DNA of 64,000 bases from Novosphingobium terrae (GTDB lineage: Bacteria; Pseudomonadota; Alphaproteobacteria; Sphingomonadales; Sphingomonadaceae): positions 2,170,001 through 2,234,000 of the forward strand of contig NZ_JABVZR010000002.1 of assembly GCF_017163935.1 (NCBI RefSeq). Reading direction: 5' to 3'. The translations under genes were made by a program, and so were the position numbers. Position 1 is the first letter of the stretch. Each line of letters begins with the position of its first letter. Positions 17,515 through 26,006 of this stretch are shown here, piece by piece. The notes beneath the pieces are model-generated. The model was not told where the DNA came from. It saw only the letters and a program-made list of their open reading frames with translations, and did not search any database.

Positions 17515-19275
17515 CTAAACCTTTTCAGATATACGAAGTCCTGACCGTATGGCGTTTATTGCGCCTTCCGATTGATCGCCCAGCAAGATGTGGACCGTAT
17601 TCTCTCTCACAAGGCTGACGCCGCGTGATCCCATGCCCTCCAGACGCTTCCGATCCAGCGCGCCGACATCCACCAGTTCCAGCCGGATCCGGTCCGCGAC
17701 TTGGCGAATATCGAGAATATTGGCCACGCCGCCGAGCACATTGGCGAGAGATGCAAAGCGCGGATCGATAGCCGCTGTCGCCACCGGCTGCGTTTCGCGC
17801 CCGGCGGGCGCCGTGGGACCACCGGGCTGAGCAGCCAGCGGTTGGGTGCTGCGCATCTCGCGGGCGACCTGATCGGCGACTTGGCCAATGACGACCTGCA
17901 AGGCATGCGCCGATGGGCGTACCAGGCCTTTGGCCCCAAGCTTGCGCAGAGCCGCTTCATCGACGATCGCCTGATCGACGACGTCCAGCCGCAGCCGGGT
18001 CAGGCAGGCATCGATGGAGATCAGATTTGCGGGGCCGCCGAGCGCGGCGATGAAATCCTGCGCGCGATTGCCTGCCGTGGCCTGTGGCGCCCCGTCTTGC
18101 GCGGGCAGCGGCTCACGACCGGGTGTTTTCAGATCATAGCGGCGGATAAAGAGGCTGAAGACGCCGTAATAGACCAGCGCATAGGCTGCTCCGACAGGCA
18201 AGAGCATCAGCGGGTTTGTCGCCTTGTCGAAATTGAGGGCGTAGTCGAAAACGCCCGCTGAAAAACCGAAGCCAAGCTTCACGTCCAGCATGTTCATGAC
18301 CACCATGGCCGCGCCGGTGAGCAGGGCATGCAGCAGATAGAGCCGTGGCGCCAGAAACATGAACAGGAACTCGACCGGTTCGGTGATGCCGGTGAGGAAA
18401 GCCGTCAGGCCCACCGAGGCCAACATGCCGCTGACCTCTTTGCGGCGTTCGGGCAGGGCGGCATGATACATGGCCAGACACGCCGCCGGGAGCCCGAACA
18501 TGAACACCGGGAAGTAGCCTGCCATGAACCCGCCCGCGCTGGGGTCCCCGGCGAAAAAGCGACGCAGGTCGCCCGTGACCCCATGATAGTCACCCACAAC
18601 GAACCAGGCCAGATTGTTGATGACGTGATGCAGCCCGGTGATGATCAGGATCTTGTTGAGGAAACCATAAGCGAACAGGCCGATATTGCCGGAGTGCAGA
18701 ATGACCCGGCTCAGCGCATCCATGCCGCCGTTGATCCAGCCATAGCCTGTGCCGAGAATCCCCGCCAGCACGAGGCCCGCGCCCGCGCTCATGATCGGGA
18801 TCAGGCGATTGCCTGCGAAAAAGCCCAGATATTCCGGCAGGCTGACCGTGGAAAACCGATTGTAGAACGACCCGCAGAGCAAGCCCGATATAATCCCGAA
18901 AGGCACCGACAGCTTGCCGATGGCCTGCATCCGGTACGCCGCCGCCGCCAGCTCCGCGATATGCGGATCGGTGACGGCCCTGATCTCTGGCGGCAAGACC
19001 AGCAAGGCCTGCGCCCCGTTGGTCAGCACGAGGTAGCAGATGGCGCCGCCAAGCCCGGCCGTTCCATTGTTGTTTTTGGCAAAGCCGATGGCCACGCCCA
19101 CCGCGAAGAGCAGGCCCAGATTGGCAAAGATGGCGTTGCCCGAGGCCGCGAAAAACGGAATGTTGAGCAGATCGGGCTGGCCCAGACGCAGGATCAAACC
19201 GGCGATCGGCAGGACCGCGATCGGCAGCATCAAGGTCCGCCCAAGCGGCTGAAAAACATCAAGGGAAAGTTTCAT
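17515..19275 (-). CDS. nagE: PTS N-acetylglucosamine transporter EIICB, with second EIIB-like domain
   Basis: 586 residues. EIIC membrane domain at about 1-365 (RTLMLPIAVLPIAGLILRLG, GITEPVEFLFMFLAPRLYLL, the usual GITEPVEF signature), which transports and phosphorylates GlcNAc. EIIB at about 405-480 has the phospho-cysteine in SIDACLTRLR (Cys424). A second EIIB-like domain at about 505-582 (NVLGGVANILDIRQVADRIR) has Val526 where the cysteine should be, so it cannot take part in phosphotransfer in the normal way. ATG at 19275 follows nagF by 10 bases. HPr and EI are supplied by that fused protein. Confidence 0.92.
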   Translation of the reverse strand: MKLSLDVFQPLGRTLMLPIAVLPIAGLILRLGQPDLLNIPFFAASGNAIFANLGLLFAVGVAIGFAKNNNGTAGLGGAICYLVLTNGAQALLVLPPEIRAVTDPHIAELAAAAYRMQAIGKLSVPFGIISGLLCGSFYNRFSTVSLPEYLGFFAGNRLIPIMSAGAGLVLAGILGTGYGWINGGMDALSRVILHSGNIGLFAYGFLNKILIITGLHHVINNLAWFVVGDYHGVTGDLRRFFAGDPSAGGFMAGYFPVFMFGLPAACLAMYHAALPERRKEVSGMLASVGLTAFLTGITEPVEFLFMFLAPRLYLLHALLTGAAMVVMNMLDVKLGFGFSAGVFDYALNFDKATNPLMLLPVGAAYALVYYGVFSLFIRRYDLKTPGREPLPAQDGAPQATAGNRAQDFIAALGGPANLISIDACLTRLRLDVVDQAIVDEAALRKLGAKGLVRPSAHALQVVIGQVADQVAREMRSTQPLAAQPGGPTAPAGRETQPVATAAIDPRFASLANVLGGVANILDIRQVADRIRLELVDVGALDRKRLEGMGSRGVSLVRENTVHILLGDQSEGAINAIRSGLRISEKV

Positions 19276-19285
19276 GGCGCGAACC

Positions 19286-21817
19286 TTATGAGCGGTTGGT
19301 CATCGAATGTGCGCTGGCCAGCTTCCTGACCTCTTCCGGTGAGGGACAGGTCAAAGCCTGCGCTGCCATGGCCCGACAGTCGGCCAGGGTGAAGCGCCTG
19401 AGCGCTGCCTTGACGTCGGGAACGGCGGTTGGCGCGCAGGACAATTCAGTGACGCCCAGCCCGACGAGGATTGGCGCCGCAAGGGCTTCGGAGGCGAGGC
19501 TGCCGCACACACCGACCCATTTGCCCTGTTGCGCGGCGCCATCGCAGGTCTGCCCGATCAACCGCAAAACAGCGGGATGCAGCGAATCCAGTTGCGCTGC
19601 GAGCGCCGGATTTCCCCGATCGATAGCCAAGGCATATTGGGTGAGGTCATTCGTGCCGATCGACAGGAAATCGGCCTGCGTTGCCAGCAGATCCGCCGTG
19701 ATTGCGGCGGCGGGCGTCTCGACCATAACGCCCAGCTCGACCGGCTCGGTGATGCCCAGTTCACCCGCCGCCTCGACCAGCAGCGCCTTGACCGCCGTGA
19801 TGTCGGACAGGCTGGCCACCATGGGGATCATGATCTTGCACGCTCCCAGCGGATGCGTGCGCAAGATGGCGCGCAGCTGCGTTTTCAACAGCTCGGGACG
19901 CCACAGGCTGACCCGCACACCGCGCAGGCCCAAAGCCGGATTGTCCTCAGGCGGAATGGGCAGGTAGGATGCGGTCTTGTCCCCGCCGACATCGAGCGTG
20001 CGGATGATGACCGGGCGCCCCGAAAGCGCGGTGACGACCGCCTGATAGTCGGCGGCCTGCTCGTCCTCGGTGGGCGGCGTGTCGCGTTCGAGGAACAGGA
20101 ATTCGGTGCGCAGCAGGCCGCAGCCTTCCGCACCGTTCTGCGCGGCCAGTTCGGCGTCCTTGAGCGAGCCGACATTGGCGAAAACTTCAATGCGCGTGCC
20201 GTCGGACAGGGCGCCCGGCAGGGCCGCCGAGGCCAATGCTGCCTGACGCCGGGCGGCGCGGTCGATCACCTCGGCCTGTGCTGCTTCCAGCACGTCCCGG
20301 TCGGGTTTGACCCGCAGTCTTGCCGCATCCGCGTCGACAATCATGGGCGTGCCATCGGCGATGGCCAGAAGATCCGCGCCCAGTGCGACGATCATCGGCA
20401 AGCCGCGCGCTGCGGCCAGAATGGCCACATGAGAGGTCGGCCCGCCCCGGGCGAGGCATAGTGCGGCAATCGCGCCCTGTTCGATCGCCATCAACTGCGA
20501 GGGAAGCAGTTCGTCCGCAACAAGGATCGCGTCGGGGGGCAGGTCCTGTTGGTCTTCGCCGGTGCCATAGAGGGCGCCGATCACCAGATTTTGCAGATCG
20601 ATCAGGTCATCGACGCGTTCAGCCATGCGCTGATCCCCGGTGGCGCCGAGCAGGTCGATATAGTCCTGCACGGCATGCCGCCAGGCAAAGCCTGCGCTCT
20701 TGCCCCCTCCGATCTGTTCCTGCGCGGCGCGGAGCAGTTCGGGATCGTTCAGAAAGCTGAGATGCGCCAGAATGATGCCCTGCCGCACAGATCCGGCTTG
20801 AGCGGCGTCCGTTTCAAACCGCGTGCGGATCGAGGCGATGGCATCGTCGAGCGCCTGGCGTTCGTGAGCCGCGCCTTCGCCCTGCTCCGGGACCTCGATG
20901 GCCTGACTAACCAGCCGATAGGCTCTGCCAATGGCCAGACCCGGGGCGGCCTTGACCCCCTGCATGTCATCGGGATCGGCTTGCTGACGGGGCATGGGGG
21001 CGGGAGCGGGCGCCGGCTTTGGCGCCTGCATCGGTTGCGCCGGCAGAGCGCCTTCGCCCATGCCGCCTTCGATCAGATCGGCGATGGCATCGGCTGCGGC
21101 GACGGCATCCGCTCCTTCAGCCCTGATCTCGATCCTCTGCCCGTGGCGCACGCCCAGCGACAGGATCGATACCGCGCTTTTGGCTGAAACGCTGCGTGAT
21201 CCGTCCGATAGGGCGATGTCCGCCGAAAACTGGCCCGCAAGCTGTGCGACACGCGCCGCCGGGCGCGCATGTAGGCCATGGGGCAGGGGAACCTCGATGG
21301 ACCGCGCTGCAACATCGGCAGGCCGGATCGTCATGTCGGCTTCGGCCATGGGCGCCGATCGGTCCTCGATGGCGAAGATCGTGTCACCGGTGTTGACCTC
21401 CCGGTCTTCAACCTGCGCGGTCACGACGAACCTGTCCGGCTGGGTCATGATGATCGGGGTCAGCAGGCTTCTGGCACCTTGCGCGACCCGATCCATGTCG
21501 AACCGGATGAGCGGCTGGCCGCTCACCACCGATTGCCCGGCCTGCACCAGCACCTCAAAACCGACACCGCCCAGACCAACCGTATCCAAACCGATGTGCA
21601 TGAGCATTTCGGCGCCATCGGCCATCGCCAGCGTGATGGCGTGACGCGCGTGGTGAACAGTCATGACGGTCGCATCGCAGGGCGCGCACAGAACATTGTC
21701 CAGGGGGTCGATGGCGACGCCGTCGCCCAGCATCTTTTCCGCGAAGACCGAGTCCGGCACCTGGGCAAGAGGGATGACCCACCCCTTGATCGGCGCCGAT
21801 ATCAAAGTTGACGGCAT
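19286..21817 (-). CDS. nagF: PTS fusion protein EIIA-HPr-EI
   Basis: 843 residues carrying the whole soluble phosphorelay. EIIA(Glc-type) at about 1-150 with active His74 in MLMHIGLDTV; HPr at about 172-258 with His183 in HGLHARPAA; EI at about 280-840 with His463 in GGPTSHVAI and the C-terminal PEP-binding barrel (SIGTNDLTQYALAIDR, GVCGSLASE). Start at 21817; the open frame upstream contains the operator region. Same-strand partner of nagE, as in Caulobacter and Xanthomonas nag loci. Together they convert external/periplasmic GlcNAc to cytosolic GlcNAc-6-phosphate. Confidence 0.93.
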   Translation of the reverse strand: MPSTLISAPIKGWVIPLAQVPDSVFAEKMLGDGVAIDPLDNVLCAPCDATVMTVHHARHAITLAMADGAEMLMHIGLDTVGLGGVGFEVLVQAGQSVVSGQPLIRFDMDRVAQGARSLLTPIIMTQPDRFVVTAQVEDREVNTGDTIFAIEDRSAPMAEADMTIRPADVAARSIEVPLPHGLHARPAARVAQLAGQFSADIALSDGSRSVSAKSAVSILSLGVRHGQRIEIRAEGADAVAAADAIADLIEGGMGEGALPAQPMQAPKPAPAPAPMPRQQADPDDMQGVKAAPGLAIGRAYRLVSQAIEVPEQGEGAAHERQALDDAIASIRTRFETDAAQAGSVRQGIILAHLSFLNDPELLRAAQEQIGGGKSAGFAWRHAVQDYIDLLGATGDQRMAERVDDLIDLQNLVIGALYGTGEDQQDLPPDAILVADELLPSQLMAIEQGAIAALCLARGGPTSHVAILAAARGLPMIVALGADLLAIADGTPMIVDADAARLRVKPDRDVLEAAQAEVIDRAARRQAALASAALPGALSDGTRIEVFANVGSLKDAELAAQNGAEGCGLLRTEFLFLERDTPPTEDEQAADYQAVVTALSGRPVIIRTLDVGGDKTASYLPIPPEDNPALGLRGVRVSLWRPELLKTQLRAILRTHPLGACKIMIPMVASLSDITAVKALLVEAAGELGITEPVELGVMVETPAAAITADLLATQADFLSIGTNDLTQYALAIDRGNPALAAQLDSLHPAVLRLIGQTCDGAAQQGKWVGVCGSLASEALAAPILVGLGVTELSCAPTAVPDVKAALRRFTLADCRAMAAQALTCPSPEEVRKLASAHSMTNRS

Positions 21818-21921
21818 GCGAACGTGTCCCTGTTTGAGCTTTTTTTGGGGATCGGCGCTTTCACGCGATGTTGGTCGCAACGGCTGTGGTGCCGCGATGT
21901 CAGCAAGCGTGCTCTCTGGCG

Positions 21922-21986
21922 CTATAAGTCCAGTTGTATTCCGGGAATTTCCGGTATGCAACTGGTATTTTCAAGCTGGACTATAT
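21922..21986. promoter_or_regulatory. Large imperfect palindrome upstream of nagF (probable GntR operator)
   Basis: CTATAAGTCCAGTTG (21922-21936) is matched in inverted order by CAAGCTGGACTATAT (21972-21986), and an inner pair CAGTTG / CAACTG flanks ATTCCGGGAATTTCCGG. The right half contains ACTGGTAT, the half-site type bound by NagR/DasR-like GntR regulators. It lies about 105-170 bases before the nagF start. Confidence 0.55.
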
Positions 21987-22231
21987 GGCTGATCGGCGTC
22001 ACCAGACATGTCCGGCAGCATCGCCAGGCCGCCGATGAAAGATGTTTTGACCTGCGTGTCGATGAAGCCGGGCAACAGATAGTCATTGTCGACATCCACA
22101 ATGTCGCCACTCAACCCTGCGGGGGCAGAGCCGGCGTGAATGTCGGTGATGGTCGCGCCGTCGCAGGTCAGCGTGCCCGCTACGATCCCGTCCGGCGTCA
22201 CGATCCGCGCATTGATGAAGGAGCTTATCAT
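21987..22231 (-). pseudogene. nagA: Truncated N-acetylglucosamine-6-phosphate deacetylase (nagA stump)
   Basis: The ATG at 22231 directly abuts the NagB-II stop codon. The first ~60 residues are clearly NagA: SFINARIVTPDGIVAG, then DNDYLLPGFIDTQV. In NagA this is followed by NGGGG and the metal-binding barrel; here the sequence changes to KTSFIGGLAMLPDMSGDAD and stops after 86 codons. About 85 per cent of the gene is missing. The product cannot be active. The break point sits at about 22060, just upstream of the nagF promoter region, suggesting an internal deletion. Confidence 0.85.
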
Positions 22232-23305
22232 TCAAACGGTCCTCGTCACCTTGTTGAGATGCGGCGGGCTGTCGGGATCGAGCCCCCGCGTGACAGACAG
22301 CGCATTGGCCAGCCGGTAGAAGCTCTGGATCAGCAGAATGGGCTCCAGTGCGGGCACGGTCGGCAGGCTGGGGCAATGCAGCGTGCCCTCCAGCGGCCCT
22401 GCCGCATCGGCCAGCAACACGGTCGCGCCCCTTTCGGCAAATTCACTGGCTACCGCGCGCACGCTGTCGCCAGCGGTGCCGCCGGTGGCCAGCGCCAGCA
22501 CCGGAAATCCGGGGCCGACGATGGCCATGGGGCCATGACGCACCTCAGCCGAGGAAAAACCCTCGGCGTGCAGGGCGCAAGTTTCCTTGAACTTGAGCGC
22601 CGCTTCCTGCGCGACGGCCAGCCCGTATCCACGACCGATGACGAACAGGTTCCTGGCTTCGGCCAGCACCGGCAGGGCGGGCGTCCAGTCGAGCGCGAAA
22701 GCCTGCTCAAGCTGATCGGGCAGCAGGTCCAGTGCTGTATTCAGCGCCTCGTCACGCGTCCAGGCAGCAACGATGGCGGCCAGCCCGGCCAGCGAGGCGA
22801 TATAGGACTTTGTGGCCGCAACCGACCGTTCGGCCCCGGCTTCCAGCGGCAGCAACGTGTCCGCCAATGCGGCCAGAGGGCTGGTCTCGTCATTGACCAA
22901 GGCGATCACATGGGCCCCGGCGCGTTTGTGCGCGACCACCGCCGCGAGAAGGTCGGGCGAGCGACCTGATTGCGAAATGGCAAGGCACAGCGAGCCCGCT
23001 GCCACGACCGGCGCGTCGTAAAGCGAGAACACGGACAGCGCGGCTGACGAGGTTGGGATGCCCAGCATCGTCTCGATGAGATATTTGCCATAGGTCGCCG
23101 CGTGATCCGATGAGCCGCGCGCGCATGTGGTGACCGAGGCTGGCGGATGGGCGCGCAGATGCTCGCCCAGCGCAATGAGTGCGGAGCGGTTGCGATGGAG
23201 GAAGCGGCGGACCGTGTCGGCACCCTCGGATGCTTCCCTGAACATCAGTGTCGTGTCTGGATCGATGGCATCGGGCGTCGTCGATAGGGTGGATGAATGG
23301 GGCAT
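22232..23305 (-). CDS. nagB: Glucosamine-6-phosphate deaminase, SIS type (NagB-II)
   Basis: 357 residues from the ATG at 23305 (TGAGGATATC upstream). Two SIS domains: SVTTCARGSSDHAATYGKYL with SLCLAISQSGRSPDLLAA in the first half, NLFVIGRGYGLAVAQEAALK with ETCALHAEGFSSAEVRHGPM in the second, ending in NKVTRTV. This is the isomerase-domain deaminase unrelated to classical NagB that occurs in proteobacterial nag loci. It converts GlcN6P to fructose-6-phosphate and ammonia. It lies 7 bases after the HAD-CutC gene. Confidence 0.88.
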   Translation of the reverse strand: MPHSSTLSTTPDAIDPDTTLMFREASEGADTVRRFLHRNRSALIALGEHLRAHPPASVTTCARGSSDHAATYGKYLIETMLGIPTSSAALSVFSLYDAPVVAAGSLCLAISQSGRSPDLLAAVVAHKRAGAHVIALVNDETSPLAALADTLLPLEAGAERSVAATKSYIASLAGLAAIVAAWTRDEALNTALDLLPDQLEQAFALDWTPALPVLAEARNLFVIGRGYGLAVAQEAALKFKETCALHAEGFSSAEVRHGPMAIVGPGFPVLALATGGTAGDSVRAVASEFAERGATVLLADAAGPLEGTLHCPSLPTVPALEPILLIQSFYRLANALSVTRGLDPDSPPHLNKVTRTV

Positions 23306-23312
23306 GATATCC

Positions 23313-24905
23313 TCAGGCAATATCGTTGAGATCTGTGCTGCTGCCCCCGGTCGAACCGCGTTCGACGGCGACGTTGAAAAGGGCAAGCTGCAGCTCTGCC
23401 AGAACAGCGGCAGAGGTCGTGCGTTCGCGCCCCGTGACATAGCCCAGCGCAATCGCCTTGGCGTCATGCGACTCTGCGCCCGTCCCGCAGGCGGCATGGA
23501 TGGCCCGCACGCCCGTCTCGGCCAGCAGCGCTGCCACAGTGTCGGATCGGACGCCTCCGCCCGCCAGAATTTCCACGCGGTCCCCCGCTTGCGCGACCAG
23601 ATCGCGGATCTGCGCCGCCCCTGCCAAGGCCGATGTCTGGCCTCCGCTGGTCAGGATCGTCTGCACGCCAAGGGCAATCGCGGTTTCCAAGGCCTCGGCA
23701 AGATCGGGCGTCAGATCGAAGCATCTGTGCAAGGCGACCTCGAGGCCGAAGGCCTTGGCCTGACCGATCAGCGTGCCGAGCGCCGCGATATCGAGCGTGC
23801 CATCGGGGCGGTTGGCCCCCACGACAACACCGGCAAGACCCGCCTTGGCGACGGCCGCGATATCGCGTTCCATCTGGCGGATATCCCCGGCGGTCCAGAC
23901 GAAATCGCCGGGCCTTGGCCGGATCATGGCCCGCACGGGCACGCCGCAACCGGACGCCAGATACATCAACCCGGCGCTGGGTGTCAGGCCGCCGAGGTCG
24001 AGCGCGCTGCAAAGCTCGATGCGGTCCACCGCCGCCGCCTGACCGATGGCCAGACCCGCCTGCGTATCGACCGCCAGTTCGACAAGCGGGCCATGCTCGC
24101 GGATGTGAGGCATCACGATGGACTGGATGGTTCTGGCGACGGCATGCTGATGGTTGAAGCCGATCTGCACCGCGCCCGGCACCTGCCTGAGGACATCGGG
24201 GTGGCCATTGGCCATCACAAAGGGCTGACCGGCGACGGTCAGCATGGCAATGTCGTTCAGATTGTCGCCAAAGGCGATGACCTGCTCTGGCGTGGCGCCC
24301 AGCAGCTCCATCACCCGGGTCAGCGCCACCCCCTTGGAGATGCCCGGAGGGATGATCTCAAGGCATGTCGGCAAGGAATAGGTCATGGACACGGCATCGC
24401 CGAATTCGGCCTGGATCTGCTGCGCAAGCTTCGCCAGAACGGCACTGTCACCGTTGAATTCCACCTTGCTGACATGATCGCAGTGCTGCGCCAGATCGGC
24501 CACCTCATAGCCGAAACCGGAGATCCGGTGGTATTGCATCAGGCGCTCTTCGGGATAGCGGGTCAGCCATGTGTCCGCCGTGAACACGCCCACGGACACG
24601 CCCTCCGGCACGCCCAGCGCGTGGATGCGGGCCACAACGGCAGGGTTGATGGTCGCTGTTGCAATGGGGTGGTCAAGGGGATGGTGAAGCGAGGCGCCAT
24701 TGGCCGAAACGACATAGGCATCGATGCCGAGGCTGGCGACTATACCCTTGATATCGCAAGCATGGCGCCCCGATGCGAAGACCAGCGTATGGCCTGCCGC
24801 CTCCGCCGCCCGCAGGACCGATGCGGAATAGGGCGATACCGTATGGTCGCGATCGAGCAATGTGCCGTCGAGGTCGGTGACGATGATGAACTGGGATCGA
24901 TCCAT
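23313..24905 (-). CDS. HAD phosphatase (Cof type) fused to CutC
   Basis: 530 residues from the ATG at 24905 (AAGGAG upstream). Residues about 1-270 are a Cof-type HAD phosphatase: FIIVTDLDGTLLDRDHTVS (nucleophile Asp), VFASGRHA, the Lys of GISKGVALTR, and IAFGDNLNDIAML. Residues about 280-520 are CutC: VELAVDTQAGLAIGQ, AVDRIELCSALDLGGLTPSA, GVPVRAMIRPRPGDFVW, TSGGQTSALAGAAQI. CutC is a TIM barrel once linked to copper, but often found in sugar clusters. The junction is smooth and the frame intact. Its place between NagB-II and a TIM-barrel-like protein suggests a hexosamine-related role; the reaction is unknown. Confidence 0.85.
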   Translation of the reverse strand: MDRSQFIIVTDLDGTLLDRDHTVSPYSASVLRAAEAAGHTLVFASGRHACDIKGIVASLGIDAYVVSANGASLHHPLDHPIATATINPAVVARIHALGVPEGVSVGVFTADTWLTRYPEERLMQYHRISGFGYEVADLAQHCDHVSKVEFNGDSAVLAKLAQQIQAEFGDAVSMTYSLPTCLEIIPPGISKGVALTRVMELLGATPEQVIAFGDNLNDIAMLTVAGQPFVMANGHPDVLRQVPGAVQIGFNHQHAVARTIQSIVMPHIREHGPLVELAVDTQAGLAIGQAAAVDRIELCSALDLGGLTPSAGLMYLASGCGVPVRAMIRPRPGDFVWTAGDIRQMERDIAAVAKAGLAGVVVGANRPDGTLDIAALGTLIGQAKAFGLEVALHRCFDLTPDLAEALETAIALGVQTILTSGGQTSALAGAAQIRDLVAQAGDRVEILAGGGVRSDTVAALLAETGVRAIHAACGTGAESHDAKAIALGYVTGRERTTSAAVLAELQLALFNVAVERGSTGGSSTDLNDIA

Positions 24906-24924
24906 GACGTTCACGCTCCTTCGG

Positions 24925-25875
24925 TCATCGCAACACCGAGCGGGCCATGCGCGTATAGGTGTGGCGGATGCCGCGGATCGCGATGCTGTAGGCGGTGATG
25001 TTTTCCGGAATGGCCGATCCGACATAACCCGTATCGCCAATGTGATGCAGGTCGGCGCCGGCCATCTTGCTCATCAGCGCGATCTGGCGGATGGTTTCGA
25101 TGTTGGCGCCTTCCTGCGAGGTGCCGATGGCGGTCATGGCCATGGCGCCGTGCTGGTGGGCGGCCTCGATCAGGGCGCTGGCGCGCTCGACCGTCATGCC
25201 GGGGACGGTGCCGGGGCCGGGGATCAGAATGATGTCTGCGCCATTATCGACGAAGTCGCCGACCTCCTCAGCCGACAGGATCGATTTGCCGCCCTCGGCC
25301 ACGATGCCGGAGGAGTGCATCTTCCCGGTGATCAGGATGACATCGCTTTTGCAGTTGCTGCGGATGTCGCGCAGGCTGGCCTTGATGGCGTCATTGCTGA
25401 CCCCGTTGCCCGGATTGCCGGTCACCACGACAAAGGTCGCGCCCAGGCTTGCGGCCTTGTCGACATTGGCCGCCGTTGCCAGTTGGCCCGGGTTGACCGC
25501 CCAGAATTCGTCGGTTTGCGTATCATGGGCCGGGTCGACAGCTTCCAGATTTACCCCGATCAGGCGGCCGGTATAGGTCTGGAGCATGCGCAGATGCTCC
25601 TGAGGCGGGATCCAGCCTGGAATGCCCATGATCGAAGGGCTGTCGACGTCAAAACGGTTCAGCAGCAGGATATCGGCGCCGTGGCTCGCCGCGAGTTCGG
25701 CATTGGTGATGTCGCCCAGCAGCGGCTGCACCGAAACGATGCTTTCGCTTACGACAATGCGCCCTTCGCTGGATTTGAGCGCACACAGGATCTCGGCGCG
25801 GTCCATGGCGAAAAAATCCGACGCCGCGCAATCGAGGAAACGTTTGATCGGCTTGTGCCGGGCCATGACTGTCAT
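24925..25875 (-). CDS. TIM-barrel-like protein of unknown function in the nag operon
   Basis: 316 residues from the ATG at 25875 (AAAGGCG upstream; a second ATG is 9 bases later). Features: RFLDCAASDFFAMDRAEILC at the N-terminus, LLGDITNAELAASHGADILL, GATFVVVTGNPGNGVSNDAI, VILITGKMHSSGIVAEGG and DFVDNGADIILIPGPGTVPG, with the alternating strand/helix pattern of a TIM barrel. I have seen such proteins labelled PEP-phosphonomutase- or HAD-like; neither catalytic signature is present, so I give no function. First gene after the receptor in the nag operon. Confidence 0.7.
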   Translation of the reverse strand: MTVMARHKPIKRFLDCAASDFFAMDRAEILCALKSSEGRIVVSESIVSVQPLLGDITNAELAASHGADILLLNRFDVDSPSIMGIPGWIPPQEHLRMLQTYTGRLIGVNLEAVDPAHDTQTDEFWAVNPGQLATAANVDKAASLGATFVVVTGNPGNGVSNDAIKASLRDIRSNCKSDVILITGKMHSSGIVAEGGKSILSAEEVGDFVDNGADIILIPGPGTVPGMTVERASALIEAAHQHGAMAMTAIGTSQEGANIETIRQIALMSKMAGADLHHIGDTGYVGSAIPENITAYSIAIRGIRHTYTRMARSVLR

Positions 25876-25925
25876 TGGTCGCCTTTGAACTATTAAGGCA
25901 TCTGGCAGAGGCCGGATGCGGGAGA

Positions 25926-25992
25926 GGCCACTCGATGACGGGAAGTCAATCATCGAGTGGCCGGTATCAGGCCTGAAGCAAAAGATCAGGCC
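25926..25992 (-). promoter_or_regulatory. Two tandem intercistronic hairpins after the nag receptor gene
   Basis: A 13-bp perfect stem GGCCACTCGATGA / TCATCGAGTGGCC (25926-25962) and a 7-bp stem GGCCTGA / TCAGGCC (25970-25992) lie between the receptor stop and the next gene. No T tract follows on the minus strand. Likely roles are partial termination or mRNA protection that sets receptor level above the enzymes. Confidence 0.55.
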
Positions 25993-26006
25993 CTGTGGGA
26001 AGGAGA

